A DNA stretch of 64,000 nucleotides from Bdellovibrio sp. SKB1291214. Lineage in GTDB: Bacteria > Bdellovibrionota > Bdellovibrionia > Bdellovibrionales > Bdellovibrionaceae. The DNA lies in NCBI RefSeq assembly GCF_002209355.2, contig NZ_CP106855.1, forward strand, positions 310,001 through 374,000, read 5' to 3'. The position numbers were made by a program, and so were the translations under genes. Below are positions 1 to 7,786 of the stretch, one piece after another; the first letter of the stretch is position 1; every line of letters starts with the position of its first letter. The notes below the pieces were generated by a model. The model had not been told where the DNA came from and made no database searches. It was given only the letters and a program-made list of their open reading frames with translations.

Positions 1-1461
1 AATTCCCAGCCCCAACCCTAATCCCATATGTTGTCGAGTGATTGCTGAGTCTTCCTGCCAAAACCGATTAAACACATCTTGCTGATTTTCTGCTATGATT
101 CCTACGCCGTTGTCTTCGATGGTAAATTCGAAAAGATCATTCACTTTGTTCGCAAATATTTTTATGATTCCCTCTTGCGGGGTGAATTTCACTGCATTAG
201 AAACCAAATTCCAAATCACCTGGCGCATGCGATCACGATCTCCCCACATACGACCCAGGTTCGGAGACACGTGCAATTCTAAATGAATTTTTTTGGCGGC
301 CATGGCAAGACTTAAAGATTCGATACTTGAATCTATCATTTCATCTAGGGCGTAAAAGCTCAAATCAAGCTTCATTTTCCCTGTGATGATTCGCGACATG
401 TCTAAAATCTCACCGATCAATCGAGTCTCGATCTTAAGATTTGTATCAATAATCTCCATCGCACTTTGATATTCTTCGGAGCCAGGCTGTGATTCCCGAA
501 CGATTTCCAAATAGCCGGTTATAATATTCAATGGGGTTCTTAATTCGTGAGAAAGTGTCGCTAGAAATTCGTCTTTTTTCTGATGCGCCTGTTTTAAACT
601 TTCAATTTTTTGTTGCAAAAGCTTTTCTAAATAAACGTGGGTCAAAACAGAGGATAAGATATTCGCAACAGCTTTTATAAATTCAATTTCGTCATACTTA
701 AAAGTGCGATCACGGTGGTCATAGATCATCATCACCAGCGGCGGGATTTCCACATCCTTACTGACGATGACCACGTTCACACCAGAGCGAAGACCGGATC
801 TCAACATCATTTCTTTTTCATGTTGCATCCCTAGAAACTCAAGCTCGCCAAAAAGAAATGGCACACCATCACTGGGTCTTTGCGCCAGTGCCATTTTACC
901 CGCCTCAGGCGGCTCCGTGAAATGTACATAGTCCACAAGCAAGGAATTCATCAAAATCTGACGGCAGCGAAGTTTGACCTTTTCAGCATTCACCTCATTC
1001 AAGGCGAATTGACTTAAATCCGACAGCAACGCCGTCTGATGAAGCTGATGTTTGATTTTAATTTCAGATTCCTTGCGCTCAATCGAACTTAGAATAGTTC
1101 GCGCCATCAGCTCGGATGATAAATGTGCTTTATTTAAGAAATCAGAGGCTCCGTCCTGAGCCGCTTTGATAGTACTTCCTCGGTCATCAAGCGCCGACAA
1201 AACAATGATCGGTGCCTCACCTGCAACCCTGGCGACGCGAGGCAGAGTTTCCATAAAATTGCTATCCGGAAGATGCAAGTCCAACAGAACAGCATCAAAT
1301 TTCTTTTCTGTGAGACGCTGGACGCCCTTCGCAAGATAGAATTCTCGCGTGACAGTGATCGCCATCGAGTCAACACGACGCAAATGTCGAGAGATAATCT
1401 CGGCATGCTCGTCGTTATCTTCGATTAGCAAAATGTCTAACTTCTTAGGGTCGACTTTCAC
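1..1461 (-). CDS. Hybrid response regulator-histidine kinase (REC-GAF-like-HisKA-HATPase), 3' end outside window
   Basis: This is a cytoplasmic signalling protein that carries a receiver domain ahead of a kinase core. Translated from the GTG at 1461, residues 1-125 form a receiver with acidic pocket residues E14/D15, phospho-acceptor D61 and a Lys in FLNKAHL. A GAF-like sensor of about 150 residues follows, then a HisKA H-box LATLSHELRTPLN with H305. An N-box (RQVIWNLVSNAVKFTP) and G-boxes (DNGVGI, GLGLG) mark the ATPase domain. No membrane segment is visible. The GTG sits behind GGGAG and overlaps the 3' end of the upstream receiver gene by 17 bp, so the two are probably translationally coupled. 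The frame stays open to the window edge after 487 codons; only the end of the ATPase domain is missing. The signal sensed is unknown. Confidence 0.93.
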   Translation of the reverse strand, partial: MKVDPKKLDILLIEDNDEHAEIISRHLRRVDSMAITVTREFYLAKGVQRLTEKKFDAVLLDLHLPDSNFMETLPRVARVAGEAPIIVLSALDDRGSTIKAAQDGASDFLNKAHLSSELMARTILSSIERKESEIKIKHQLHQTALLSDLSQFALNEVNAEKVKLRCRQILMNSLLVDYVHFTEPPEAGKMALAQRPSDGVPFLFGELEFLGMQHEKEMMLRSGLRSGVNVVIVSKDVEIPPLVMMIYDHRDRTFKYDEIEFIKAVANILSSVLTHVYLEKLLQQKIESLKQAHQKKDEFLATLSHELRTPLNIITGYLEIVRESQPGSEEYQSAMEIIDTNLKIETRLIGEILDMSRIITGKMKLDLSFYALDEMIDSSIESLSLAMAAKKIHLELHVSPNLGRMWGDRDRMRQVIWNLVSNAVKFTPQEGIIKIFANKVNDLFEFTIEDNGVGIIAENQQDVFNRFWQEDSAITRQHMGLGLGLGI

Positions 1462-1966
1462 TCACACTCCCATTGGGCTTGGCACCATTGATACCATTGC
1501 TTCCGTTTTGTTTTTTTTCTGCAGCTGGAATATTCCAAATTCCCCAATAGCGAACAATCTCGTCGGTCAAATCTTTAAAGCTTCCCAACTCAAGCGGTTT
1601 AACTAAGTAACTATTTGCATAGAGCTCATACGCTCTGGTGCGATCCGATTCAGCGTCTGAAGTTGACAGAATCACTACGGGGATTGAATGCAAAATGGGG
1701 TCTTCTTTAATGTACTGAAGAACCTCGTGACCGTCCTTCTTGGGCAGTTTTAAGTCCAAAAGAATAAGATCCGGCAGTTTGCGCTTTTCTTCTTGTTTCT
1801 TTTGTTCCAAATATTCAATAGCCTCGACACCATCTTTCGATCGCTCCACACTGCTACTGGATGCCGCACGCGCAAGCAGGCGAACCACGATCCCTGCGTG
1901 ATCATCATCGTCTTCAATCAAGTGAATCGCTAACGATCTTGGTTCTGGACGTTCAGTGGATTCCAT
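1445..1966 (-). CDS. Single-domain response regulator (Rcp1-like receiver)
   Basis: A stand-alone CheY-like receiver of 173 residues that passes phosphate from a kinase to a partner; it has no output domain. The acidic pocket is EDDDD at residues 19-22, the phospho-acceptor is D71 in LILLDLKLPKKDG, and the switch residues are S101/T102 with K123 in LVKPL. The insert with QKKQEEKRK before the acceptor strand is typical of the Rcp1-type receivers that partner phytochrome-like kinases. The ATG at 1966 is preferred over the longer frame from 2059 because it follows AAGGAGAA at good spacing and overlaps the upstream kinase gene by only 14 bp. The C-terminal tail is rich in Asn and Gly. Its likely phosphodonor is the PAS kinase encoded just upstream. 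Confidence 0.9.
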   Translation of the reverse strand: MESTERPEPRSLAIHLIEDDDDHAGIVVRLLARAASSSSVERSKDGVEAIEYLEQKKQEEKRKLPDLILLDLKLPKKDGHEVLQYIKEDPILHSIPVVILSTSDAESDRTRAYELYANSYLVKPLELGSFKDLTDEIVRYWGIWNIPAAEKKQNGSNGINGAKPNGSVSESRP

Positions 1967-3116
1967 CGCGATTCTCCTTGAACTGTGGCTGTTTGGGAAA
2001 GCATAGCCAGAATGTTGCACCATGCGGAGGTTCGGATTCGACCCACGCTCTGCCACCATGGAGACCCATGATACGAGAAACGATGGTGAGCCCTACGCCA
2101 GTACCCTCTTTCTGGGTATCGAGTCGTTGAAACAGTGCGAATATTTTTTTGTGATATTGGGGCGGAATACCAGGACCATTATCTTTAACACCGATATTCC
2201 ATTCTTTTTCAGTTTCGTTCTGAACAATCTCTATCGTGTTGGTCTCTCCCACGGCAGCGTATTTAAGACCATTGATTACAAGATTTTCAAAAACCTGAGT
2301 CAGACGTTTTGCGTCCCCCAGTACAACAGGCAGATCCGCAGGAATAATTAAATCAGTCTTTTTATCATCCAGCTGATCTTTGAGATCTTTTTTTATTTCA
2401 TTAATCAGCATGGTCAGATTAATCGAAGCTACCTTCAGCTCCATGCGCGAAGTTCGTGAAAGTTGTAACAAGTCGTAGATCAGTTCATGCATTTTTTTAT
2501 TGGCTTTTTCGACCCGCTCTAATGAATCAATAAGATCATTATAGCGCCCCGCCTGCAGATCTTCGCGCAAGAATGAAATATAAGAGCTGCTTGTCACCAA
2601 CGGTGCCTTTAGATCATGTGAAACCGTATAGACGAATTGTTCCATTTCTAAATTCTTTTGCTGAACTTCATCGTACGCTCGCAACAACATCAAATCCATT
2701 TTTTTACGTTCAGTGATATCCACAACCGACGCGACAACGAAATTTCCTTGCTCAGTTTCTAAGGGATTTAGCCCTATCTCTACCGGTATTTCGCTGCCAT
2801 CTTTGCGAATTCCGCGCAGGTCGCGTCCCGCTCCCATTTGACGTTTAGAAGGATGAGCAAAGAACCCGGTGCGATGACCGACGTGGTTGGAGCGGACTTC
2901 TCGAGGAACAAGAATCTCAAGGCTTTGTCCTAATAACTCACCCTTATCATAGCCAAACAGCTTTTCCATCTCTGCATTGCACATCAAAATTTCGCCGCGT
3001 TGATCGACAACAATCAAGCCATTCGGAACCGAGTCCACAATGATGTTGAACTTGTTGCTATCTGACTTAAAAGCCGCATTTGCTGAACGTACTGAGGGCT
3101 CTTTGTCCGCTTCCAT
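1953..3116 (-). CDS. PAS-domain sensor histidine kinase
   Basis: A soluble sensor kinase of 387 residues. Residues 22-135 form a PAS domain with a PAC tail ending VVDITERKK. A linker helix leads to the HisKA domain with phospho-acceptor H167 in YTVSHDLKAPL, and the HATPase domain has an N-box (FENLVINGLKYA), DNGPGIP and GTGVGLTIV. The order PAS-HisKA-HATPase followed by an Rcp1-like receiver gene is a common two-component pairing. No membrane segment is present, so the ligand or redox signal is sensed in the cytoplasm. The start is well supported by GGGAG six bases before ATG. It leads an overlapping three-gene unit (this gene, the receiver, the hybrid kinase), all on the minus strand. Confidence 0.93.
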   Translation of the reverse strand: MEADKEPSVRSANAAFKSDSNKFNIIVDSVPNGLIVVDQRGEILMCNAEMEKLFGYDKGELLGQSLEILVPREVRSNHVGHRTGFFAHPSKRQMGAGRDLRGIRKDGSEIPVEIGLNPLETEQGNFVVASVVDITERKKMDLMLLRAYDEVQQKNLEMEQFVYTVSHDLKAPLVTSSSYISFLREDLQAGRYNDLIDSLERVEKANKKMHELIYDLLQLSRTSRMELKVASINLTMLINEIKKDLKDQLDDKKTDLIIPADLPVVLGDAKRLTQVFENLVINGLKYAAVGETNTIEIVQNETEKEWNIGVKDNGPGIPPQYHKKIFALFQRLDTQKEGTGVGLTIVSRIMGLHGGRAWVESEPPHGATFWLCFPKQPQFKENRDGIH

Positions 3117-3225
3117 GGATTTCTCCCGTATACTTTAATTTGACAGACGCGAAATGCATTCTCTAGTTACAAGGATCTCGGTTAATAAAATACACAAGTG
3201 CTTATTTGTTTTGACCAGTTTTTAT

Positions 3226-3657
3226 TTACTGCAGAGGCGGTCGCAGTTCGCTGGCTCCCGGTGACGCCTCCATCTTTCTGCGCATATCTTCAACCATAAT
3301 CAATTGCGACACCCTTAAATGCAGAAGTTTCGCATCGAATGGTTTTTCAATAATTTCCACGCTCCCAAGCTTGGCGGCTTCGGTCTGCAATTCCAAGGAC
3401 GGGTTCCCCGTTTGTACAATGGCAACAGTGTTCACATTATTGGCTTTCGCTTGTGCCACAATGGCTATACCAAAGCCTCCATCTATGTTTTGATCTGTGA
3501 CAATGACGTCAGGCTTTAGGGCAGTCAGGATTTTAATGGCCGTATCAAAGTTCGTTGTGAATTCAACCCTTTGAAAAAGATCCTTCAGAGAATCGACGAT
3601 CATTTCCCCCAGGTCGTGATCATCCTCGACCACCAGGAGATTCATTTTCTGCGGCAT
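3226..3657 (-). CDS. Single-domain response regulator
   Basis: A receiver-only protein of about 143 residues. The acidic pocket is E11/D12/D13, the acceptor is D55 in VIVTDQNIDGG, and K105 lies in IIEKPFDAK. The usual Thr/Ser switch position reads VQTGN. The extra C-terminal 30 residues have no recognisable output domain, so it probably acts by protein contact or as a phosphorelay intermediate. The ATG at 3657 has AAAGGA eight bases upstream and is preferred; the frame stays open upstream to 3717, giving a possible 20-residue extension without a better ribosome site. It is divergent from the heme-oxygenase-fold-like gene starting at 3729 and is separated by about 110 bp from the PAS kinase downstream. 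Confidence 0.85.
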   Translation of the reverse strand: MPQKMNLLVVEDDHDLGEMIVDSLKDLFQRVEFTTNFDTAIKILTALKPDVIVTDQNIDGGFGIAIVAQAKANNVNTVAIVQTGNPSLELQTEAAKLGSVEIIEKPFDAKLLHLRVSQLIMVEDMRRKMEASPGASELRPPLQ

Positions 3658-3728
3658 ATGTTGCATCCTTTGAGGAGTAATACCCACTAGATTGATCTGA
3701 ACACTTTCACTTTGCAACCGGAGTACAA

Positions 3729-4466
3729 ATGGATTTTAACAAAATGTTATTTGCCGAAAAAAGTAAGTTGAATGAGCACGTGTTGATGCATTGGATTCGA
3801 GCTTCTAAGACGCCGTTGTCGTTCGCACCTGCCATGAGTTTCTTTGTGCTGGGTTTTAAGGATTTGCTACTGAATTGTGAATATCCTAACGCCACGACAA
3901 CCTTGGAAAAGGCTGTCAACCATCACTGTCGTGAAGACCTAGAACACTGGCAACTGTTTTTAGAAGATTTGGAGACCATGAATGTAGGGCAAAGTGCGTG
4001 GGGAACAAAAACTACAACCGCCCTTCGTCAAATCTGGTCAGATGAAAACTGGAGAGTTCGCCAAGCGACTTATCGATTGATGTCCCTGACATTCCAACAT
4101 AAAAGCCCGGGTGTGCGACTGCTGATGATTGAATGTCTGGAACTGGCCTTTGCTGTGTTTATTGAGGCTGTTCGTGCATCTGACTCTCACTCGCCAGAAG
4201 CTCTAAAATACTTTGGTGATCACCATTTCTTTGAAGAAGCCAGCCACCAACAAGGTAGTTGGATTGATGAAACACATCAACTGAATCTCAATGATCTCAG
4301 TCTGACGGACGAGGAAACAAAGGCCGCAGCAATGATTGTTGTTGAAGTATTCGAAGGCTTTCATTTGATGTTTACATCTTGGTACAGACAACGTGCGATC
4401 TTTACATCTCCGCCGCCGGTCGCGATTCCGAAAGAATCGGCTGCATTACGACCAAGGGAAATTTAA
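3729..4466 (+). CDS. Heme-oxygenase-fold-like protein (TenA/PqqC/iron oxidase superfamily), function unknown
   Basis: A 245-residue, mostly helical soluble protein. Two acidic/His clusters look like metal ligands of the heme-oxygenase-like helical fold: NHHCREDLEHW (H65, H66, D70, H73) and GDHHFFEEASHQ (H165, H166, E169, H173), with E138 between them in a long helix. Non-heme di-iron oxidases of this fold place ligands in the same way, but I cannot assign a substrate. The start follows CCGGAG at good spacing. It is the only plus-strand gene among minus-strand kinases, and its last 65 bp overlap antisense with the end of the kinase gene that finishes at 4402. An alternative is a heme-binding or purely structural member of the fold. 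Confidence 0.6.
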   Translation: MDFNKMLFAEKSKLNEHVLMHWIRASKTPLSFAPAMSFFVLGFKDLLLNCEYPNATTTLEKAVNHHCREDLEHWQLFLEDLETMNVGQSAWGTKTTTALRQIWSDENWRVRQATYRLMSLTFQHKSPGVRLLMIECLELAFAVFIEAVRASDSHSPEALKYFGDHHFFEEASHQQGSWIDETHQLNLNDLSLTDEETKAAAMIVVEVFEGFHLMFTSWYRQRAIFTSPPPVAIPKESAALRPREI

Positions 4467-5823
4467 CGCGCATATTGACGCCCACGGTGCGCGCAAAGGC
4501 GGCATCTTTATATCCGGTCTGAAAATCTATACGTCCATGCATCATATCAACATAGGCCTTCACCAAAGGGAGGCCGAAGCCAGTACCCTTTTCATTATGA
4601 AGTCCTTTGCGTGTGGTGGCACCCGTGAACGAGAATAATTTCGGCGCAATGCTCGCCGGAATACCAATGCCAAAATCAATCACTTCGATCGTCAGACTGC
4701 GTGCATCTTCGCTCAATCGAATTACGATCTCCTCCCCTCGCGGGGAAAATTTAATCGCATTACTTAAAAGATTTCCAATAATCTGACCTTGCAGCAGATG
4801 AGAATCAATCATGACCGCTGAATGGCGATTCTTACGGTTATCGATGAATCGCACCGTTAAGTTTTGCGCAGCCAACTGCTCTGCATAATACTGAACGGCA
4901 TTTTCGGCGGATATCATAGGGTCCGCGACTTTAAGATCCAAATTCTTTTTGCCAGCGTTCACTGCTTGCAACTCGCGAACCTTTTCAATTGTGGATACTA
5001 TATAGCGCAGTGATTTCCCTAAGCGATCTAATACGGGAGTTTGCTCCCCACCTTCCATTTTGCCTAAGGACATCATTGCTGTGGTCACTGGCGTCGCAAG
5101 ATCGTGGATAAGAATCGAAATCAAAGCTTTGTTACGATTGTCGAGATCCACCAACTCCTTCGTTTGTTTGGTGACCTCATCCTGCAGACGACTGCTGTAT
5201 TGGGCCGCCAATTGCCAAAGAAGAAAAGAAGGAAAAAAGATCGAAAATGCAAAGGTCAAAAGAAACGCAAAAGTGAAACCAAAGACCGCCCCCGATTCAC
5301 TGCTGCGCAAGAAGGGGTAATCCAGATAATGAATTGCCAAAAGGACCAACAACAGAGCCAAAATTCTAAAGCCCTTCGAATCCCCCTTAGATTCACGGGA
5401 GACCTTGGCATTTCGCGCCTTCAAAGCGGCGCAGAAAAGTGGCATCGCGATTGCTATCGCCGAAAATATAGAGGCGAATTGGAAAGACCCCGTCAAATTA
5501 AGAGTCACCAACCCCAAAACTATTAAAGTGATTGGAATCGTGTAAACCCAGTAGCGTCTTTCAGGATTTACCAAAAGAGCGGCCGTGATTTCATAGTAAA
5601 CCCAGCTAGCCAAGACATAAAAACTATAGGCTAACAGCATCTTGTAATCGTAATTTACAAACTGACTTTGCAGAAAAAAGTTTATGGATGTGATCACCCA
5701 ACTGAGGGTGATGTACCCAAAAATACGATTCCTATGGATGTACCACAAGGCTGCAGAGGTAAAGACATTTACGAGCATAGTTCCGGCAAAAACCAGAATG
5801 ACGATATGTAAATTTGGGCTCAT
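4402..5823 (-). CDS. Membrane sensor histidine kinase (multi-TM N-terminus)
   Basis: A 473-residue kinase. Residues 1-205 hold about six or seven hydrophobic helices with short loops, like 7TM-type sensory modules. A short coiled segment follows, then a HisKA-like box ISILIHDLATPV with H240. The HATPase domain has NLLSNAIKFSP, DFGIGIP and GTGFGLPLV. The H-box is less canonical than in its neighbours (IHDLATP rather than SHELRTP), which fits the HDxxxP-type families. Its 3' end overlaps the opposite-strand gene by 65 bp. The ATG at 5823 has only a weak GGG ribosome site, but residues from there begin the first membrane helix cleanly. No cognate regulator is fused; the receiver at 3226-3657 is a candidate partner. 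Confidence 0.9.
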   Translation of the reverse strand: MSPNLHIVILVFAGTMLVNVFTSAALWYIHRNRIFGYITLSWVITSINFFLQSQFVNYDYKMLLAYSFYVLASWVYYEITAALLVNPERRYWVYTIPITLIVLGLVTLNLTGSFQFASIFSAIAIAMPLFCAALKARNAKVSRESKGDSKGFRILALLLVLLAIHYLDYPFLRSSESGAVFGFTFAFLLTFAFSIFFPSFLLWQLAAQYSSRLQDEVTKQTKELVDLDNRNKALISILIHDLATPVTTAMMSLGKMEGGEQTPVLDRLGKSLRYIVSTIEKVRELQAVNAGKKNLDLKVADPMISAENAVQYYAEQLAAQNLTVRFIDNRKNRHSAVMIDSHLLQGQIIGNLLSNAIKFSPRGEEIVIRLSEDARSLTIEVIDFGIGIPASIAPKLFSFTGATTRKGLHNEKGTGFGLPLVKAYVDMMHGRIDFQTGYKDAAFARTVGVNMRVKFPLVVMQPILSESRPAAEM

Positions 5824-5887
5824 CCCACAAGTGTACGCCGGGGAATTTGAAGCCCCAACTGAATTCAGGATTTAGAGATTTTCCCTG

Positions 5888-6433
5888 TCAAAGACCACCG
5901 TCAACAAAACCAAATTTGGAAAGATGTCGCAGTTGAGAGACTTTACGAATCCACACCACTTTTCCCTTTAAACCATCACGATTTAAAATTCTTAAAAGCT
6001 CCGGTCGCATCAAACGATGAACATTGCCGATGGTTTTATAAAGCTTTTTAGTCTGATCCCAAGAAACTTCAGAACATCCTGCCGGCAGCTCTTCACGGGG
6101 AAACCATATATTTTTGATCTGCCGTTTTGTTGCCCACCAATAATGCCGCCAAATGGGGAAATCAATCATCACTATTTGATCAGCCAATTGAAAACGACGC
6201 TCAATAATATCTAAGGGACCATATCCATCAATGATCCATGATGTCTGGTTTTGGACTTCTGTTAGGAGGGCAATGGATTCTTTATGAGGACGAATTTTCA
6301 TGCCAGCAACGAATTGGATGGAATCAACGTGGGTCAACGGAAGTTGATACCTCTTTGCCAAATGACGGGAGAGGACTGTTTTACCAGCGCCGGCATTTCC
6401 AATGACTGCAATTCTTTGGGGAGTTTGTGACAT
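5888..6433 (-). CDS. P-loop NTPase, FlaR/adenylate kinase-like
   Basis: A small nucleotide kinase-like protein of 181 residues. The Walker A motif GNAGAGKT lies at residues 12-19, followed by LSRHLA and a substrate-type segment LPLTHVDSIQF. The WIIDGYGPL and ADQIVMIDFPIW segments match the DNA topology modulation protein (FlaR) group of adenylate kinase relatives, whose true substrates are poorly known. No membrane or export signal. It is transcribed toward the sensor kinase at 5823 with a 64-bp gap, and divergently from osmC. The ribosome site is weak. Confidence 0.8.
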   Translation of the reverse strand: MSQTPQRIAVIGNAGAGKTVLSRHLAKRYQLPLTHVDSIQFVAGMKIRPHKESIALLTEVQNQTSWIIDGYGPLDIIERRFQLADQIVMIDFPIWRHYWWATKRQIKNIWFPREELPAGCSEVSWDQTKKLYKTIGNVHRLMRPELLRILNRDGLKGKVVWIRKVSQLRHLSKFGFVDGGL

Positions 6434-6518
6434 TCATTGATCTTTAGCAAACAACGGAGGCAGCGGTCAACGTCTCGCTGATTCCCTTCTATTCTTGGGT
6501 TCACAAAGAGAGGTTTAC

Positions 6519-6965
6519 ATGGAAAGAAAAGCATCCGTGCAATGGAAAGGAAATATTCAACAGGGTCAAGGAGAAGTATCTACGGAAAGTGGTGTTTTGA
6601 ATCGCACACCGTACTCGTTCAGCCGCCGTTTCGGCACAGAAAAAGGGACGAATCCCGAGGAACTTATCGCAGCAGCCCATTCCTCATGCTTTGCAATGGC
6701 CTTATCAGCAGCTCTGACACAAAAAGGGTTCACTGCAGATACTTTGAACGTAAATGCTGCAGTAAGTATTGAGAAAAATGGCAGTGACTGGGTCATCACT
6801 CATTCCAATCTTTCTTTGCGAGCCAAAATTCCTGGAATCGACCAAACACAGTTTAAAACCATCGCTGAAGAAGCTAAAAGCAACTGCCCTGTTTCAAGAC
6901 TGTTAGATACTGAAATCTCTTTAGATGCGGTTCTTGACGAAGGTGAAGCTCGCGCGACACACTAA
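6519..6965 (+). CDS. osmC: OsmC-type peroxiredoxin
   Basis: A thiol peroxidase that reduces organic hydroperoxides, cytoplasmic, 148 residues. The two redox cysteines are in place: C57 in AAAHSSCFAM and C123 in KSNCPVSRLL. The segment EVSTESGVLN followed by GTEKGTNPEELI is close to Escherichia coli OsmC, which separates it from the Ohr branch. The ATG at 6519 lies behind AGAGAGG; an in-frame start at 6495 lacks a ribosome site. It is followed after 5 bp by the PPK2 gene, suggesting one stress-related transcript. Confidence 0.93.
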   Translation: MERKASVQWKGNIQQGQGEVSTESGVLNRTPYSFSRRFGTEKGTNPEELIAAAHSSCFAMALSAALTQKGFTADTLNVNAAVSIEKNGSDWVITHSNLSLRAKIPGIDQTQFKTIAEEAKSNCPVSRLLDTEISLDAVLDEGEARATH

Positions 6966-6970
6966 CGAGG

Positions 6971-7786
6971 ATGATCAAAGAAAAACATTTTTATCCGATA
7001 TCCAAGAATCTCTCCAAAGTTCCGACTGAAAGTGGCTCGAAAGGTTCGCCTAAAAAAGCTCTTAAATCGGACTTTGAAGAGATCATCGAAAAACTGGCCG
7101 ACCTTCAGGAACTGATCTTTGCGGAAGCAAAACACAAAGTTCTGATCATTCTGCAAGGCTTAGACACCTCCGGTAAAGATGGGACCGTCAAACACGTTTT
7201 CGCGGCGGTTAATCCGCAGGGCCTGCGCGTGGTTTCATTTAAGCGCCCGACCGAGTTAGAAATGCGCCACGATTATTTATGGCGTATTCACAAGCAAACA
7301 CCGGAACGTGGAGAGCTTGTGATCTTTAATCGGAGTCATTACGAAGATGTCGTTATTCCGACAGTTCATAAGACTTTATCATCGTCTCAGATACAAAATC
7401 GTATCGATGATATCAATGCCTTCGAAAAAATGCTGTTTGATGAGGGGGTCACTGTCCTTAAATTCTTCTTGCATATCAGTCGTAAGGAGCAGGCCTCCAG
7501 ACTGATGGAAAGAATTCACAATCCTAAAAAGCACTGGAAATTTGAATTAAGCGATTTGACCGAGCGCCGGCACTGGCATTCTTACCAAAAAGCCTATGGG
7601 GAAGTTATAATAAAAACACATCATCCCGACCGTCCATGGTACATTATTCCTGCTGACGACAAGGACATGCGCAACTATATCATTTCATCGATCTTGGTGG
7701 ACCGCTTGCAAAAACTAAAACCCGTCCTACCTAAGTTCGACAAAAAAACCTTTGCGAAAATAAAAAAACAACTGAAAAAAATTTAA
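6971..7786 (+). CDS. ppk2: Polyphosphate kinase 2 family protein
   Basis: Transfers phosphate between polyphosphate and nucleotides. At 271 residues it is the size of one-domain PPK2 enzymes. The Walker A motif GLDTSGKDG lies near residues 63-71, and the family signature NRSHYEDV near 120-127. The lid-region RxxR/ERRHWH segment follows, and the last 20 residues are Lys-rich. The start overlaps the ribosome site closely (GAGG abuts ATG), so translation is probably coupled to osmC upstream. The stop overlaps the convergent Rieske reductase gene by 4 bp. Sequence alone does not show whether it prefers AMP, ADP or GDP. Confidence 0.92.
   Translation: MIKEKHFYPISKNLSKVPTESGSKGSPKKALKSDFEEIIEKLADLQELIFAEAKHKVLIILQGLDTSGKDGTVKHVFAAVNPQGLRVVSFKRPTELEMRHDYLWRIHKQTPERGELVIFNRSHYEDVVIPTVHKTLSSSQIQNRIDDINAFEKMLFDEGVTVLKFFLHISRKEQASRLMERIHNPKKHWKFELSDLTERRHWHSYQKAYGEVIIKTHHPDRPWYIIPADDKDMRNYIISSILVDRLQKLKPVLPKFDKKTFAKIKKQLKKI

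Noticed and set aside
1861-2351. Plus-strand ORFs across the signalling cluster
   Set aside because: They are shadows of the minus-strand PAS kinase and receiver genes and encode no recognisable domain.
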